Positions 36,883 to 50,700 of a stretch of DNA of 64,000 bases are shown in pieces (the first letter of the stretch is position 1; every line of letters begins with the position of its first letter). The position numbers were made by a program, and so were the translations under genes. Below the pieces are notes generated by a model. The model made no database searches, had not been told where the DNA came from, and saw only the letters and a list, made by a program, of their open reading frames with translations. The DNA comes from Panorpa germanica (Eukaryota; Arthropoda; Insecta; Mecoptera; Panorpidae): NCBI GenBank assembly GCA_963678705.1, contig OY783218.1, positions 9,186,152-9,250,151 of the forward strand, given 5' to 3'.

Positions 36883-39800
36883 ATGGATTTTTCGGATTGG
36901 AAACGTACTGTTGTTGATTGGGTGAGTTTTTATAAAATTTTCATTAGCTAGATTCCTTTTAGTATAAAAACACATTGAAACATATCACTTTCAGTTTAAT
37001 TGCCTTTCTATAACGACGTCTCCAATAAGTGATATACAAGAATTATTAGATGGCAGCATATTTATTAATCTTATAAGGACACTAAAGGATGTACCAAAAA
37101 CGTCGAAAAACCTTGAGCCTTTACAGGAACTTACTATCTTTTTAAGAGGTGTGTAAAATAATATTTTCAATGAACACTTTTTAAAAATCATTGTATTTAT
37201 TTTTCATTAATTTGTAGATGAATACCCTGGATATAAAACCATTTATAATAGTACTTATACCGATAATGAGGAATTAATATGTATTAGCTGCATATTAATA
37301 CATTTTTGCTGCATACGGTGCGACAACAAATATTATAAACAATTGATGTGCAATGGTTTAGATGATGGAACCCAAAAACAGATAGCTTCTTTGTTAAAGG
37401 CAATGGTGGAATATAAAAATAATGTAACAAGAAATGTCCTACTAAAATGCATTTCGAAAAAAAGTAAGACTCTCTTATGAAACAGCAAGATATAAAATAG
37501 TTATATAAACGTAATACAATAATGTTTGTTGCTTTATAAATTGTAGATTATAAAGAGAATTCACCAGAAATGAAGTTTACAAGTCCCAGCATCTCTCCTT
37601 CAAGAAATTCTAATCATGTTCCATTTTCTCCAAGAACCCCTCACAATACAATGTTACAAAAAAGTAATTGGGAAATAAAGCGACTACAGGCTGAGCTTGA
37701 TAGTGAAAAGTTCGATAAAACTTTTCTAGAGGAAAAACTTAAAGCTCATGCTGAGCAGATTAGTTGTCTTAGTAAGAAAACATATTTTTAATACGAGATA
37801 CATTTTCTTTGTGATTCATGAATTTTTATTTTTTTTATTATTTTAAAGTTGAAGATCAAAAGAAATACACTGCCGAAGTTAAAAGGCTCCGTCAAGAACT
37901 ATCCTTTAATGAAAATAGTCCACCTAATCAAAATGAATTTAAACAATCAGAACAATCACCAACCCAAAATGTTCATTTAAAAAATGAAATAGAGTATCTT
38001 GAGGATGAACTACAACGACTCCAACGTGAAATAGATTCGTTACAAAATGAAAAAGATGGCAAAAAACAGAAGGTTTGTAAAAAGATTGATTCATTATTAT
38101 CAGTGGGTAAATTTACTTAATGTATTTTACTCGTTACTTATTTTCAAATTTTGCAGCTTCAGCAAATGGATACACAGTGCCAAATGTGGCAAGAACGTGC
38201 TAGTGATTTAGAAAATTGTAACGAAAATCTTCTACTAGAGATAAATAAACGGGAAATGGAGCACATAGCTATGAAGGAACAATGTTCCGAATTGACCAGT
38301 ATTATAAACGAATATAGGAGCGTTCAAAGACATAATATGAGCATAGAAGGATTAGATATGTCTTTATCAAATTCATCACTAGGTAAAATATTGGAATATT
38401 TTCATTTAATACATTATTTTAATAAAAGTCTTATCACTTGTTTGAAAACTGTTTAGAAGCAAATTATCAAAACGATGAAGAAAGTCTAGCATGTTCAGTA
38501 ATTGATGTGCAATTACGGGAAAGAGAGGATGAAAATATGAAATTGACCGATAAAATTAAAGATCTTGAAAAAGACTTAAGTTCTGCAAGAAATTTATGTC
38601 AAGAACAGGTATATATAAATTAATCTAGAAAGCGCTAAGTATCAAAACTGGAACAAAAGAAATTATAGACTTGGTTTTGTGACATTTATGTGTGGTGCAG
38701 TTGTTATTAATTTTTTTTTTTAATATTTACAGTGTGTTATAATAGAGAAGAATCAGGCAGAATTGGAGACAATGTCAAATTCATTTCAGATTAAACAGCA
38801 GGAATTATTACTAAATTTGGAGGAAAAAAATGTTTTGCAAAAAGAAATGGAGAGTATTAATAGTCTATTACAGGTATAGTTACTTCTTTATATTCATAAT
38901 GTCCCTTTATTTGGGTATATTACATTATTTCTTTATTAGGAACGATGGAAAAAGTTGGAATTGACAGAAAAGAGAGCTTCTTTTTTGCATGATGAATTGA
39001 CCGAAGCAAACATCAAAGTGTCGAAGACGCAAGAGTACCTTAATGAAAGTACAAGCAAGGTCGAAACCTTGCAGATACTCAACGAAGATTTAAAAAAACA
39101 GTTTGAAAATGTAATTAATATATTTTAGCAGTATAAATATTTCATAGATCCAGTATAAATATATAATATTTTTTTTTTTAGTCTAGAGAATTGCTGGCGG
39201 ATAAGATAATTGTTTTATTGAAAATTACAAGCGGTGAAGATACTTGCATAGATAATTCAGTAATTAATTTTCAAGATGCAATTAAGTATTTGCAAGACAT
39301 AATTATTAAAACACAAAAAAATTGTATTTTGAAAGATGATCTAGAAAGAAATATTGCGGATCTTACGGGGCAAATTCAAACCCTGCGAGCTGAGGCAATT
39401 CAGACAAATATGAATAATTTAAAATATACCGAAGAATTAAATAAACAACTAGATTCGGCGAAGGAATCTTATATTCAAGTAGAAAAGGAATCAAACGATA
39501 GAATTTCAAACTTGAATAACTTACTTTCTGAAAAATTATTAAATATTGAGGAGTTGACAAATTTGAATAACAGGCTAAATGAAGAATCATCGAAAAATTC
39601 GTGTGAAACTGAAAGTATTCGCGCCGAAAATGAAAAAAATATACAAAAGTTTGCGAACCTGAAGATATCTGAGACAATATTGAATGAAAAATATATCGAG
39701 TCAAGGACAACTGTAGAAGAATTATCAAAGAATCTGAATGATAAAACAAAAGAAATTGTTGATCTCATAAACAGTAACAAGGAAAATGTCGAGAAATATA

Positions 39801-42800
39801 ATGTAGTTGAAACTCAACTTTTAGATATGAGAAGAAAATATGAGTCATTGTTATCGGAAATTACTTTAATGAAAGAAATATCTCAAACCGAAAAAGTAAG
39901 TCATGAGGAACAGTTATCATCTATATCAAATGAAAAAATTAAATTATTAAATAAAATTGCCCTCTTAGAAAATGATATAAAGAAATGTGATTTAGAGTCA
40001 TTGGATTTAAATAACGAAGTAAATAAATTAACTGCTATGTTATCAGAATTAAAAGCAACGAATAATGAAATAAATTCAAAATATGAAAACAAGTGCAAAA
40101 GTGTTATAGATTTGAAAAATGATTATGACAGCGTTGTACAGGAACTAGAAAGAGAAAAAGAGCAATTGAAAATAATAATTGGTACCCAAAAAGATGACAT
40201 TCAAAAAGAGTTACAAGAAAAATTATCATTAAAAACAGACTTGGAAAACAATCATAGCAAAATTGAGAAATATGAGACAACAATAGAACAATTAAAGGAT
40301 AATATAAGATGTCTTGAAAACCAATATATAGAAATTAAAGATGAACTTGAGAAGAAAAATAAAACTTACGATATAATACAAGAAGAAAAAATATCTGTCG
40401 AAAAGGAATACAATACTTGCGTAAATGAATATAAAGCTAAATTGATTGCTCTAGAAAATGTTCTATCTGAATTGAATATAGAAAAAGCTTCTATAATCAT
40501 GGAGTTAGATGAGAAATGTATATCTTTGGAACAAATGCGGGAAAGTATAAGTGCTATAAGTAAGACATGTGCGCAAAAGGTATTGGAAAAGGATTTAGAA
40601 ATTGAAAGACTAGAGTTAGTTGTTGAAAATTTTAAAAGTAGCATTACCGAACTGAGGTTGAAGATAGACCAAAGTGATAATTCATTAAAAGAGATAGAAG
40701 AGGAAAGACAAATATTGGAATCAAAAAATGCAGAACTTACGAACACTGCGTCAGTATTAGAACAGCAAAACATAGATATGGACAATCACGTAACAAAAAT
40801 ACTAGAAAAATATCAGTTATTAGACGCTGAACACATTAATTTAAAAGATGCATCTTTGATATTGCAATCGGAGCTTGAGATAAAAGTTCATAGCTTGAAT
40901 GATACAGAACAGAAATATCAGAAGATAGTAGCAGAAAACGTAGAGTTAGAAAAGAAGACATGTTCGTCAGTTAATGAAATGGAAATTATGCAAAAAGAAT
41001 TACAAGATATGCAAGAACAATATCAGACTGCTCAATCGGAAAACATAGAACTGAAAAGCATTGCATTAACGTCAGAGAATGAGATTGAATCATTAATTAA
41101 AAAAATGGAACCTTTACAACAAGCTAAGGATGAGTTAGACAATTTAAAAACAAAGATTGCAGCATATGAAAAGTGTATTGAGGATGATAGATATTACAAA
41201 GAAGAAATTAAAGAAGAACATTGTAAAGAAATTATGAAAAAGGAGCTAAGGATAGACGAACTTTTGGTAGAAATATTAGGTTGTAAAGAGAAGCTTACTA
41301 AATTACAAGAAATGTATGATCATGTTTCTGTAGAACTGGAAACTGTAAAAGAAACTCTTTTGAAAACCGAAGAAACGAAAAATACATTGGAGGCAGAAAG
41401 GCTAACTAGCAATGAGAAATTGGTGGAAACGGTAAAGGATAAAGATAAATTAACTGAAGAATATGAAGAGAAAATTGAAGCATTAACCGAAAAGCTTAAG
41501 GTACTTAATGATAAGAATGAATATTTGAAAAATGACTTGAATGAATCTAAAGAAGGTCTCAGACAGATAGGTTGTATTAATAATGATTTGCAAACCCGAT
41601 TTGACGAGAAAACTAAATTACTAGATGAATTAAGCGAAGAAAAAGTAAAAATGGAGGATGTAATTATAAATCTGCAAACCGAGTGTACCGATTTGACTAC
41701 AATGTTGAAAACTAAAAATGAAAAAGTTCAAGATTTAGAAAAAGAATTAGCAGCAGCCATCTCCTTACATACTGAAAATTGTAAAAAAATTGAAGAAAGT
41801 GCCGCTGAAACACATAATAAAATCTTGCAGGAAAAAAATAAACTAATGTTGCAAATAAAGGAATTATTGGAAACTTTAGAAATAGAAAAGATGACAAATA
41901 TGAGTAAGGTAAATGAATTGAGCGCAAAAGTGCAAGAATTAGATAAAGAAAAACAACTTGGTATTCAACTACAATTGATACTGGACGAAGAAAAACTATG
42001 CAAAGAAAATCTAAGTGCATTAATTCAAGATATGCATAATGAAAAAACAATACTATCTAAAAATTTCGCTGAAATCAAACTTACAGTGTCAACAATTAAA
42101 TATAATTTGGATACATTTAAATCTGAACATCGAGATTTAAATTTTTTGGAAAATTTTGAATGGCACAATGATGATTTCATTGGTGAACAAACTCAAACAA
42201 TAGAAATAACTAATTATCTGAAATCTGTTGCATTTGAATTTGAAAAATTTATAATAATTTATAAAAACTTTGCTGCTGTCGAAATAGAGAAAAGAGAATT
42301 AGAACAAAAGTATTATACATTAAAAGAGGAAAGTGATAAATTAGTACTTGAGAGTAAATTGAATCTCGAAATTTTGGAACGATGTAATAAAGATCTTCTG
42401 GCTGAGAAGCATACATTAACTGAAGACCTGGAAGACTATAAACGCATTGCAAGCAAATCTCTAGATTTAGAAGTTGAAATAAATAGTTTGCTTCAGCAGC
42501 AGAATAATTTTATAATAGAACATGAAAATCTGGTTACAAAAAATAATGAGTTGCAAACTAAGTTATCAAATATAGAAATACAAAATAACTGTTTAATTCA
42601 AAGAAGCATTAAGGAAGGAGACTGTATAAAACTTGAAGCGTTGGTGAATATTATTAAAGCGGTTATATCAGATTTGTTTGATCTATTTAAACGGTACGAA
42701 CTACAGAATAAATACTACGAGAAGAACTTAACCGCTTTTAGAAAACATTCAGATGACGCATTAAATGCTAAGTCAGAACTTGATGGAATGTTGAATAATA

Positions 42801-45800
42801 TTCACGAAGAATTTTATGCAGTTTCTGCCAATGTTGTTGACGAACTAATTAATTATATTCGTAATAAATCAATCACAAATACAAACGGTTATGATGACTT
42901 TAATGGCATTGATTTATTTAATAAATTACAAGAAATCGGAAATAAATCAAAATTGGCTGCTGATAAATGTGAACAATTTGAAAAAATAAACTCAAATTAT
43001 CAGATGGAAAATCAAGTTGAAGAGGATGTGTGTATGAGAAAATTAAAGCAGGATATTGAGTTATATCAAAAAAAATATATCGAAACCAAAAATATTTTAA
43101 GTGATGTTTTGGAAAGTAAAAACGTAGTGGAAAAAAAATTGATTGACTTACAAATTAAAAATAGTTCTTTATTAGATGAAAAGCAAAAACAATTGTTAGA
43201 GTTTAATAATGCTATATCGGTCAAGACGGAATCAGCAAGCTCCTACGAAACAGAAAATAAGCCAAGCAAATTAAATTTGGAAGTTATTAAATTAAATCAG
43301 GAGTTGTCTGATGTAATTTCAGTTAAAGATGATTTAAGTGAAGAGTTAACTTTATTAAAAGAGAAGTTCGTCAAGATTAGTGAACAATTAGCTGCATCGC
43401 AAACTAATCAAAAATATTTTGAGGTTCTTAATGATAACTCAGAGTTAAAACAAGAATTGTCAGTAATATTACAAAAATTAGAAGACCAAACAGTAGAGTC
43501 ACAAGTTGTTAAGAGATATAATGAACGTTTAAGAGAAGAATTGCGAACTGTGGAATCTAAATATAACTCGTTGAAGATACAGTACACAGAAAATGATGAA
43601 CAAAAACAGAAAAGAATTGATGATCTAAAGTATACGATACATAACTTACAATCAAACAGTGTTTTGGATTCAAAAGTAGATATTAAAGTTAAAGAAGTTC
43701 GCAATGAGTACGAAGGAAAATTGGAAAAAATGAAAGCTAAAATGGTAGGTTTTTGTAAAATATTTGAAATATTTATTTATTTAGCACTTTATCATCTCAC
43801 TCTTTGGATTTTTTTCGCTGATTTCGAATTATTGGATATTAGTTACTTAGGTTCTGCACCTGTCTAAGTTAAAGTTAAACATTAGTTTATTAATAAAATA
43901 ATATTTTAAAAATTTATAATAGCATATTGAAATACAAAATAAGTATTTGGCGATCTGTGATCTGTTTCTTCCATAGTTCATAAATTATAAATTTATTATG
44001 AGATTTCAAAATATTTGTTATGTTAAAAAATAATATATAATTTTATACAACTTGTTTAATAGATTTATATTAATAAACTTATTTTATGTAATAAAAGTTT
44101 TTCATTTTCATAATTTTACTAAATTTAAATTTAAACTTTATTTTTATTTTATATTTTAATTTTGCTATTATCAAATATGTTAAAAGTACTTAATATCTTT
44201 GCTGTAATTCTACAGAGTTGACTTTATAGATTTTTAAATTTTTAGAAAGAATTATACACTGAAGAAATGATTAAAGTTAAGGAAAAGCAGGATAATGAGA
44301 CGACAAGATTGCAAACTTTATGTAAAAAATATAGCGACAAGGTGAGTAATAAACTATATATTAAAAAAACATAATTTATGTTCTTCATTTTATAGTTTAT
44401 ATTTTATTTATATGTAAATATATATATTTTTAGATAAGAGACCACGAAGCCCATGTGGTTGACCTAAGCAATCAGATATTTACTCTAGGTGAAAAGATTG
44501 TAGCAGAACAAAGTGTAAATTCAGCTTTGAACGCTGAATTGTCAAAACTAAGAGAAAAGAACTTGCACAATGAAACATATAATAAATATTCCATGGAATC
44601 ACTTAAATTTATGCAAGATGATTCTGATAGAGGTAACAGTCGAACATCAACTACAACTAAAACTTGTAATGAATACAGAGTTAAAAAAGAACGAATGGAT
44701 ACGAGCTGTAGAAATGATGTAAAGCGACATACATTGCCCAAATATTTGAAACCATCTGAAGCATCAAATGTAGGATACATGGATGTGATTGAAGAAACAA
44801 CAACAATAAAGAGAATGTCAATGAAACCAGTGCAGTCCAATGTGGGTAAGTATATAATGAGAAACATGAATCAGTAAAAAAAACTGGTATTCGACATAAA
44901 AGCTGTGTCAATGTTTCGACAATTTCGAAATGAAGAATGATAATTTATTGTATTTAAATATAGGCCAGGCGCTACACATGGAAGACGAAGATAGTGAAAT
45001 GTTCAATAACACATACTTATCCGATTTAAAAGCTGGACGGTGCAATTATGGACATTCAGGATTACCCAGAGAATCTTCCTCAAATCGTTTATCTGAATTA
45101 CAGAGGCGTAATTCTTTATGTCCACCACACTTAAAAAGCACATACGCTACAGAAGTACAATTTGATCAATGCAAAGAGGAAGATCTTAAAGTAAATAATT
45201 TATTATTTAACATGATATATTATAATTATAATTATTACTTAATAATTATTATAATATATTATGTTTATTATTTTATATTTATATTTATCATTTTAGGTAG
45301 GTTTGAATCCTTTTGATAGTAGTAGCAGTAGTCTTCTACCTGGTGAAAAGACTCGATTAAGTAAAGATCGTAGTGGAACAGCTTATAAGAAACCAGGACC
45401 TCCTACACCAAGTAAAAATGGTGGTCGTCAGTCGTTGCAGGTTCGTGAAAATAGTGCGAAGTGATAAAATTGTTAATTTTAAAATTCGTGCAACTTAGTG
45501 TAAAGTAAAAAACTTTTTTTTAAATAAAATAATAAATAATATTTTTTAACTATTTTATCAAATAATTATTGTACATATATATAATCATGAAAACAGCATG
45601 TATTTTAATGATTAATAAAATTGAAATTTAATGAAATTCTGATTATGTTTGGATTAACTAATTTCCATAACTAATTTATTTAATTTTTATGTCCTGCTGG
45701 TTTAAAAGAGATTTTCAGCGTTATGAAAGTATGCTTCAAACAGAATTTTAATTGTGTTTGGATTAATTATATATCTTATATCTTTTTGTATAGGGTAATG

Positions 45801-47421
45801 AAGTGCACCCTCGAGAGATCTTAAAGGAATTTAATGAAAATGTCAAGGAAAAGAAGAAAACACCTAACCGACTGAAAGCATTATTTTCTAGTGCTACAAA
45901 ACAAAGTTCTCAAATGGGAAAGGTGGATAACGAGGTTTGTAGCAATATCATTAAGTTAAGGTTGCAAATATTGTTTTATTTAATTCTTGAAAGTGGCTCT
46001 TTATAAATTAGGTATTAAAATACTTTTATTAGTTAATATTAGTTTTAAGAATACGTATATTATAATAATTACTTTAATGAGGGTTGCAAGCAATGACTAT
46101 AAAAGTATTCTTATTTAGTTAAAAAATTTCGATTATTAAATAGATTCATTACAACAATTGCAGGAAATTATTTGAATCCTAAATAAAATATAATTTTTTA
46201 ATTGTTGACAGTTTAAGTTTCGCAAAGTAAGGTCAATATCACGTCAAGAATATTTGAAAGTAAAAACACCATCAGATCGTAAATCTCAGACTGCTTTCAA
46301 GAAGCATAAGAAAGAAAAAAACAGAGTGAGAAAGATACAGCACTGCACGTCCAATCTTTTACAATCGTTTTTTAAATCACCTGTATGCCAATGGTTTATA
46401 GATATGAAATTAAATGGACAGAAAAATAAAATCATAAATATCTCAGCAGAATCTTCTGCATTAATTAAACAGGCCAATGTGGATCTAGATTTCAATGAAG
46501 AAGCTTCAAAAACTACTTCCAAAGATGATTCACAGTTTTCTATATTAAATAGTAAATGGCGAAGAAGTAATAATTTACCAATTACTTCACGGACTTCTAA
46601 TAATTCTAGAAATATAGGCAGTAATGAAGCACTAAATTACAGCTGGCTAAAAGTAAAGAAGAGCTTTATTTGTGTTGATACTTCAAAATTTGAAGATTGT
46701 ACCACGGTGCCAGAATATAATTTAAAGTCAGAAAAAGCACTTCATAGTTTGTCCAATGATTCTGAAATTTCTGATGAGTGCGATTTCAACCTCGTAGATA
46801 AAAAATGCTTTAATAAAACTAATTTTACTGGAATCAGTTCAACTCCTATGAAAAATATGTCTAAGGTCTATACTCCTAGAACAATTCGATCTTGTTCCAT
46901 ATTAAACAATAAAACAATTTCTGCATATAAAGTTAGGAAGTTCTCTAAAATTCCATTAAATGTCGAATGGCACGAGGCAAAATCAGTTCGTTTTACTGAC
47001 AATTCAAAACAATGTGAAAATGCGAACACCTATGCTATTTTTAGAGTTACCAAGTATCAAATTATTCTCATAAATATTATTATTATGGGAGTTGCTTTAT
47101 ACTATTTTATAGCTGTTAATAATTGATTATGAAATTTGCATAGATATATATTTTTTTGTTATTTGTATTTTTAATTTACATGAAATACAACTTTTCTTAT
47201 TTATTTATTGTAAAATCTTTATTGATATTGTTAAATTATTAATTACACAAGTTATTGTTAACTATTATATTACAAAACTTGTTTTGTCGTATGTATAATC
47301 TATTATTTAATAAATATTAAATTTTTCATTTTATATTTTTTTGAAATATATGATTTAATTGTTACAGAATGAAGTTACAACACCAAGAAGAAGTCTCAGT
47401 TTCTTCCGAAAAGCACGATAA
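36883..47421 (+). CDS. mud: NuMA/Mud-like spindle orientation coiled-coil protein
   Basis: Coding exons in phase: 36883-36921, 36995-37148, 37218-37463, 37547-37771, 37849-38072, 38157-38382, 38457-38608, 38733-38873, 38940-39110, 39182-43744, 44246-44341, 44434-44845, 44964-45190, 45297-45440 and 45794-45934. Then either 46212-47126 (2691 residues) or 47368-47421 (2404 residues). The N-terminus is a hook/CH-like globular domain as in NuMA (DWKRTVVDW, LLDGSIFINLIR). Residues about 190-2200 are coiled coil, most of it in one 4.56-kb exon. Near residue 2257 is RLSELQRRNSLCPPHLKS, almost the LGN/Pins-binding motif of human NuMA (AELQQRNRVCPPHLK). This identifies the family: NuMA/Mud anchors dynein at the cortex through Pins and orients the spindle. 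Each end exon has its own poly(A) signal (47309 and about 47484). Confidence 0.9.
46212..47126 (+). CDS. mud: Mud alternative last exon a: membrane-anchored tail
   Basis: After a CAG acceptor at 46209-46211 the frame continues 304 codons in phase with exon 15. It holds a strongly basic patch (KKHKKEKNRVRK, a possible nuclear localisation signal), a Ser/Asn-rich middle and a final hydrophobic stretch (IILINIIIMGVALYYFIA) only three residues from the end. This is the shape of a tail anchor. A poly(A) signal follows at 47309-47314, inside the intron that would be removed to reach exon b. Confidence 0.85.
   Translation, partial: FKFRKVRSISRQEYLKVKTPSDRKSQTAFKKHKKEKNRVRKIQHCTSNLLQSFFKSPVCQWFIDMKLNGQKNKIINISAESSALIKQANVDLDFNEEASKTTSKDDSQFSILNSKWRRSNNLPITSRTSNNSRNIGSNEALNYSWLKVKKSFICVDTSKFEDCTTVPEYNLKSEKALHSLSNDSEISDECDFNLVDKKCFNKTNFTGISSTPMKNMSKVYTPRTIRSCSILNNKTISAYKVRKFSKIPLNVEWHEAKSVRFTDNSKQCENANTYAIFRVTKYQIILINIIIMGVALYYFIAVNN
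47368..47421 (+). CDS. mud: Mud alternative last exon b: short soluble tail
   Basis: A CAG acceptor (47365-47367) opens an 18-codon frame, ending TTPRRSLSFFRKAR then TAA, in phase 0 with exon 15 just like exon a. It lacks the membrane segment and ends basic. An AATAAA lies near 47484. Skipping exon a would give the soluble form. Confidence 0.75.
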   Translation, partial: NEVTTPRRSLSFFRKAR

Positions 47422-47706
47422 GTATTATTTCGAACTTGCCTTTTAATTGTTTTTGTGTATGTAACTAATTTATACGTTATACTAATAAAATTTGATTAAC
47501 AAAACATTATTTTTATATATATACATCTCCCACCGTGAGGCTGATACTTAAAAATGTAGATAAATTTTGCACAAATGTACAAGTTATATTTCATTCAATG
47601 TATTTACATTGCAAAAGGTTTTAAATTCTTAACAACTTCAGAAGAAACTGAACTCTGATAGTGTAACAAACTAATTAATGATAATTTATATTTAAATATA
47701 CAGATT

Positions 47707-50700
47707 TTAGCGTGTTGCTTTTTCTAACATATCCATTAAACTAGTTGGATGATACATTTGACCGTCATTAGATATCATAAGAAGAGTTCGATTTATATAA
47801 CAGAGTGAAGACCCAAGTTTATATATCTGTTTTCCTTCAAAACGTTTACCAGGGAGTGGAACGAAAAGAATTCCTCGTTCCATACAACGTTTCGTTACTA
47901 GATCACGGAAGTCTACTGCAGAGGGTATATCTTGGGTGTCTATTGTAAATGTAGGTGGTGGTGGTGCAGGAGGCACAGAATCTACAGATGGTAACTCTCT
48001 ATTTACATGGCCTCCTGTTGCGCGATGCATTAATTCCAAAGCTTTGTTAAAATATTCTAAAACAAATAAAAACGGTTAGTTTTTGTGAAACTAATAAAAA
48101 TATTCATTAAAAGTTTCTTAGTTTCATTACACACCTTTCACATTTGGTTGCGCGTAGACTTCATCGGTCAATATAGCTTTCCAACCTGAATACCAATTTG
48201 AAACTTGATGATAATTTGGAGACTGATTTAACCAAATTGTTAACGTCTGTATCCATTTTGAGAAAAATGATTTTTCTAATAATTGAGCCATTAATGTTGC
48301 CGGCATTAAATCGTTCCACTCCCAAACTTGATTCCATTGTTCTGAAAACAACACGTAAATTAATATATGATCTATACAAAATAATATTAGTATAGTTTAA
48401 ATTACGAGAGTCCGGTGATTGCTCATGCTTAAAACAAGTTGCTGTGGAAATCTGTGATACAATGCACTAATTTTTTTTTTAATGTGTATAGGAATGAATA
48501 AGATAAAATTCACCATCGTATCGTAGATTTATACGGCTCTTATAGCTTTATTTAAGCATGAGTCGCCGCCGAACGGTCGTAATTTGAACTATAACATATT
48601 TTTATTAATTTTTTTTACCAAAATCTTGTTGATGAGGGTTTAATATTAGCTCTCCAAGGACGAGTTGTAATTTGGGGACAATATGTTTTACAAGAAAAGC
48701 TGTAAAATCACCAGAAGTAAAAACGTTTCTCCAGGGAGTTAATATAGCTCTAGCACTTCTATCTGAAGGATGCCAACTAACTAAAGCTGCTCCTAGTTTC
48801 TCTCTTATAGCTGAATAAACACTAGTATCAAGACGTCTTCCTGCAATAACAGAATTAATGTATTTATCTAATATTTATTTATTTAAACGACGACACAGTG
48901 GGCGAGAGCATTGATGCTTGAGGCTGACTGCTGTGTCTTCGGGTTCGATTCCCGAATCAGTACGAACTTATATTGATTATGGTCATACATAATCGTACAC
49001 TTATTAGGCAGCGGTGTCGTAATTCGGTAAAGGCCGATGTTAAATAAATTAAATTAAAAATATTATTTATTTAATCACAAAAATATCTATTACCTAATAT
49101 AGGGGTCCATGGATATATCCAACAGTGTATTGGAACAGTATCAGTGCGTGGGTTCCAACTTGTTACTTCCACTGTGATTCGAGGTAAAAGTATTTGGTCA
49201 TACAAATTCTCTATTACCCAGAAGGGTAACAGTGGTGACCAAATTTCCAAAAATCGCAACATTGTATTCGGTTCCTTCGGATTCCAATCATTGTTAACAG
49301 CACTACGAAATCTAGGCACAATAGTCTCCCAAATCTAAAATTGATAAACATGTGAAACTAATTTCAAAACCAAATATAATATTTAATTTTGTCTTAATAA
49401 CATACCAAGTTTCCGAATGAATCTAATTCATTATTAACAGACCTTCCAGAATCTTGTAGTATATTTTGCCAAGAAGAAACAAGTTCGACATGTTCTTCAG
49501 GAGAATTAATTGGGGACCATCCTTTCACGTGATCTTGAAAAGCTGGCACCACTATAGATGAGATTAAGTCTTGTAGATCAAATTCACCATATTCTGAAGA
49601 ATATTTTGTCTGCAAAAGTTTCATTAATTAAATTAAAAATTGCTTTAGCAAAAATATTGAAAATATTTAAAATTGTACCTTTAAAATCGTGAATTCTTCT
49701 AATAATATTTCTAAATCTGTTGGATTCCGTCTTATATTATCGACAATTTCGATAACCTCTTCTAATGTTTGTATATGTTTATCTTCTACTTTTACAACTT
49801 CTTGTAGACTAGCGACGCCCTGTTGTAATACAATCTCCTTATCCCTAGATTGGTGTAATGTTTTATCATTAAATATGATATCCTGAAAAATAAATATAAT
49901 TATGTATTATTGTGACCATACCTAAAATCATTAGTTTTAACTATATTGTATATGTTATTAATTTGTATTGAATATCCAATGTCATAACATTTGTGATAAA
50001 TGACGAACCTGTTCACACAAATCTACGACAAGATTCAAATTATGTATCAATTCTGGCAAAGTGAAATTATTCCGAACTTTATGTTGCTTTTCTTCATACA
50101 GACTATCCTCAGATATTTTTGACTGCTTCAAGGCGTGGTAACCAGACAATACGCGTTTAGTAGGTCCTGTCATATCAATAACTTTGGTGCTGTGCAGTTC
50201 ATGACTAAAACGAATAATAACAATAAATATGATATCCTATAAGAAAGGACTAAATTATTTATACGTACGTTCTATAGTTACTGGATAAATCTGGATACAT
50301 TTTCTCTTGATCTTTTAAATTATTATAAAAATATCTACTAGCTGCTCCTGGAGGTCCTGTCTTTGTGCCAGTTCCAGTTTTACGCCATTGATGCAATTTT
50401 TCTTTAAATACTTTTGTTTCTTTTACATCCTCATCAATTCTTTTAGATTTCTGCAGAAAAATAATTATCTTGGTTACTGTTACTACACAAATATTATAAG
50501 GATAAATATATTATCGAATACATTACCTTTTGATCAGCAATTGAAGCTGCTTTTTCTGGACCATAAGCACCAATAGCTCCTCGTCCTTTTCTGAGGTGAG
50601 CTTGCACTGGGGCTGAAATACCTTGAAGTTCTTTACCGAGACCTTTTCCAGGTTGATAACCCATTTGAAGCAATAGTTTTGCACCAATTCCTTTTGTATG

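Noticed and set aside
39363-43704. Several minus-strand frames of 65-139 codons
   Set aside because: All are antisense to the long coiled-coil exon of Mud; Lys/Glu codons read backward give Leu/Phe/Ser-rich frames.
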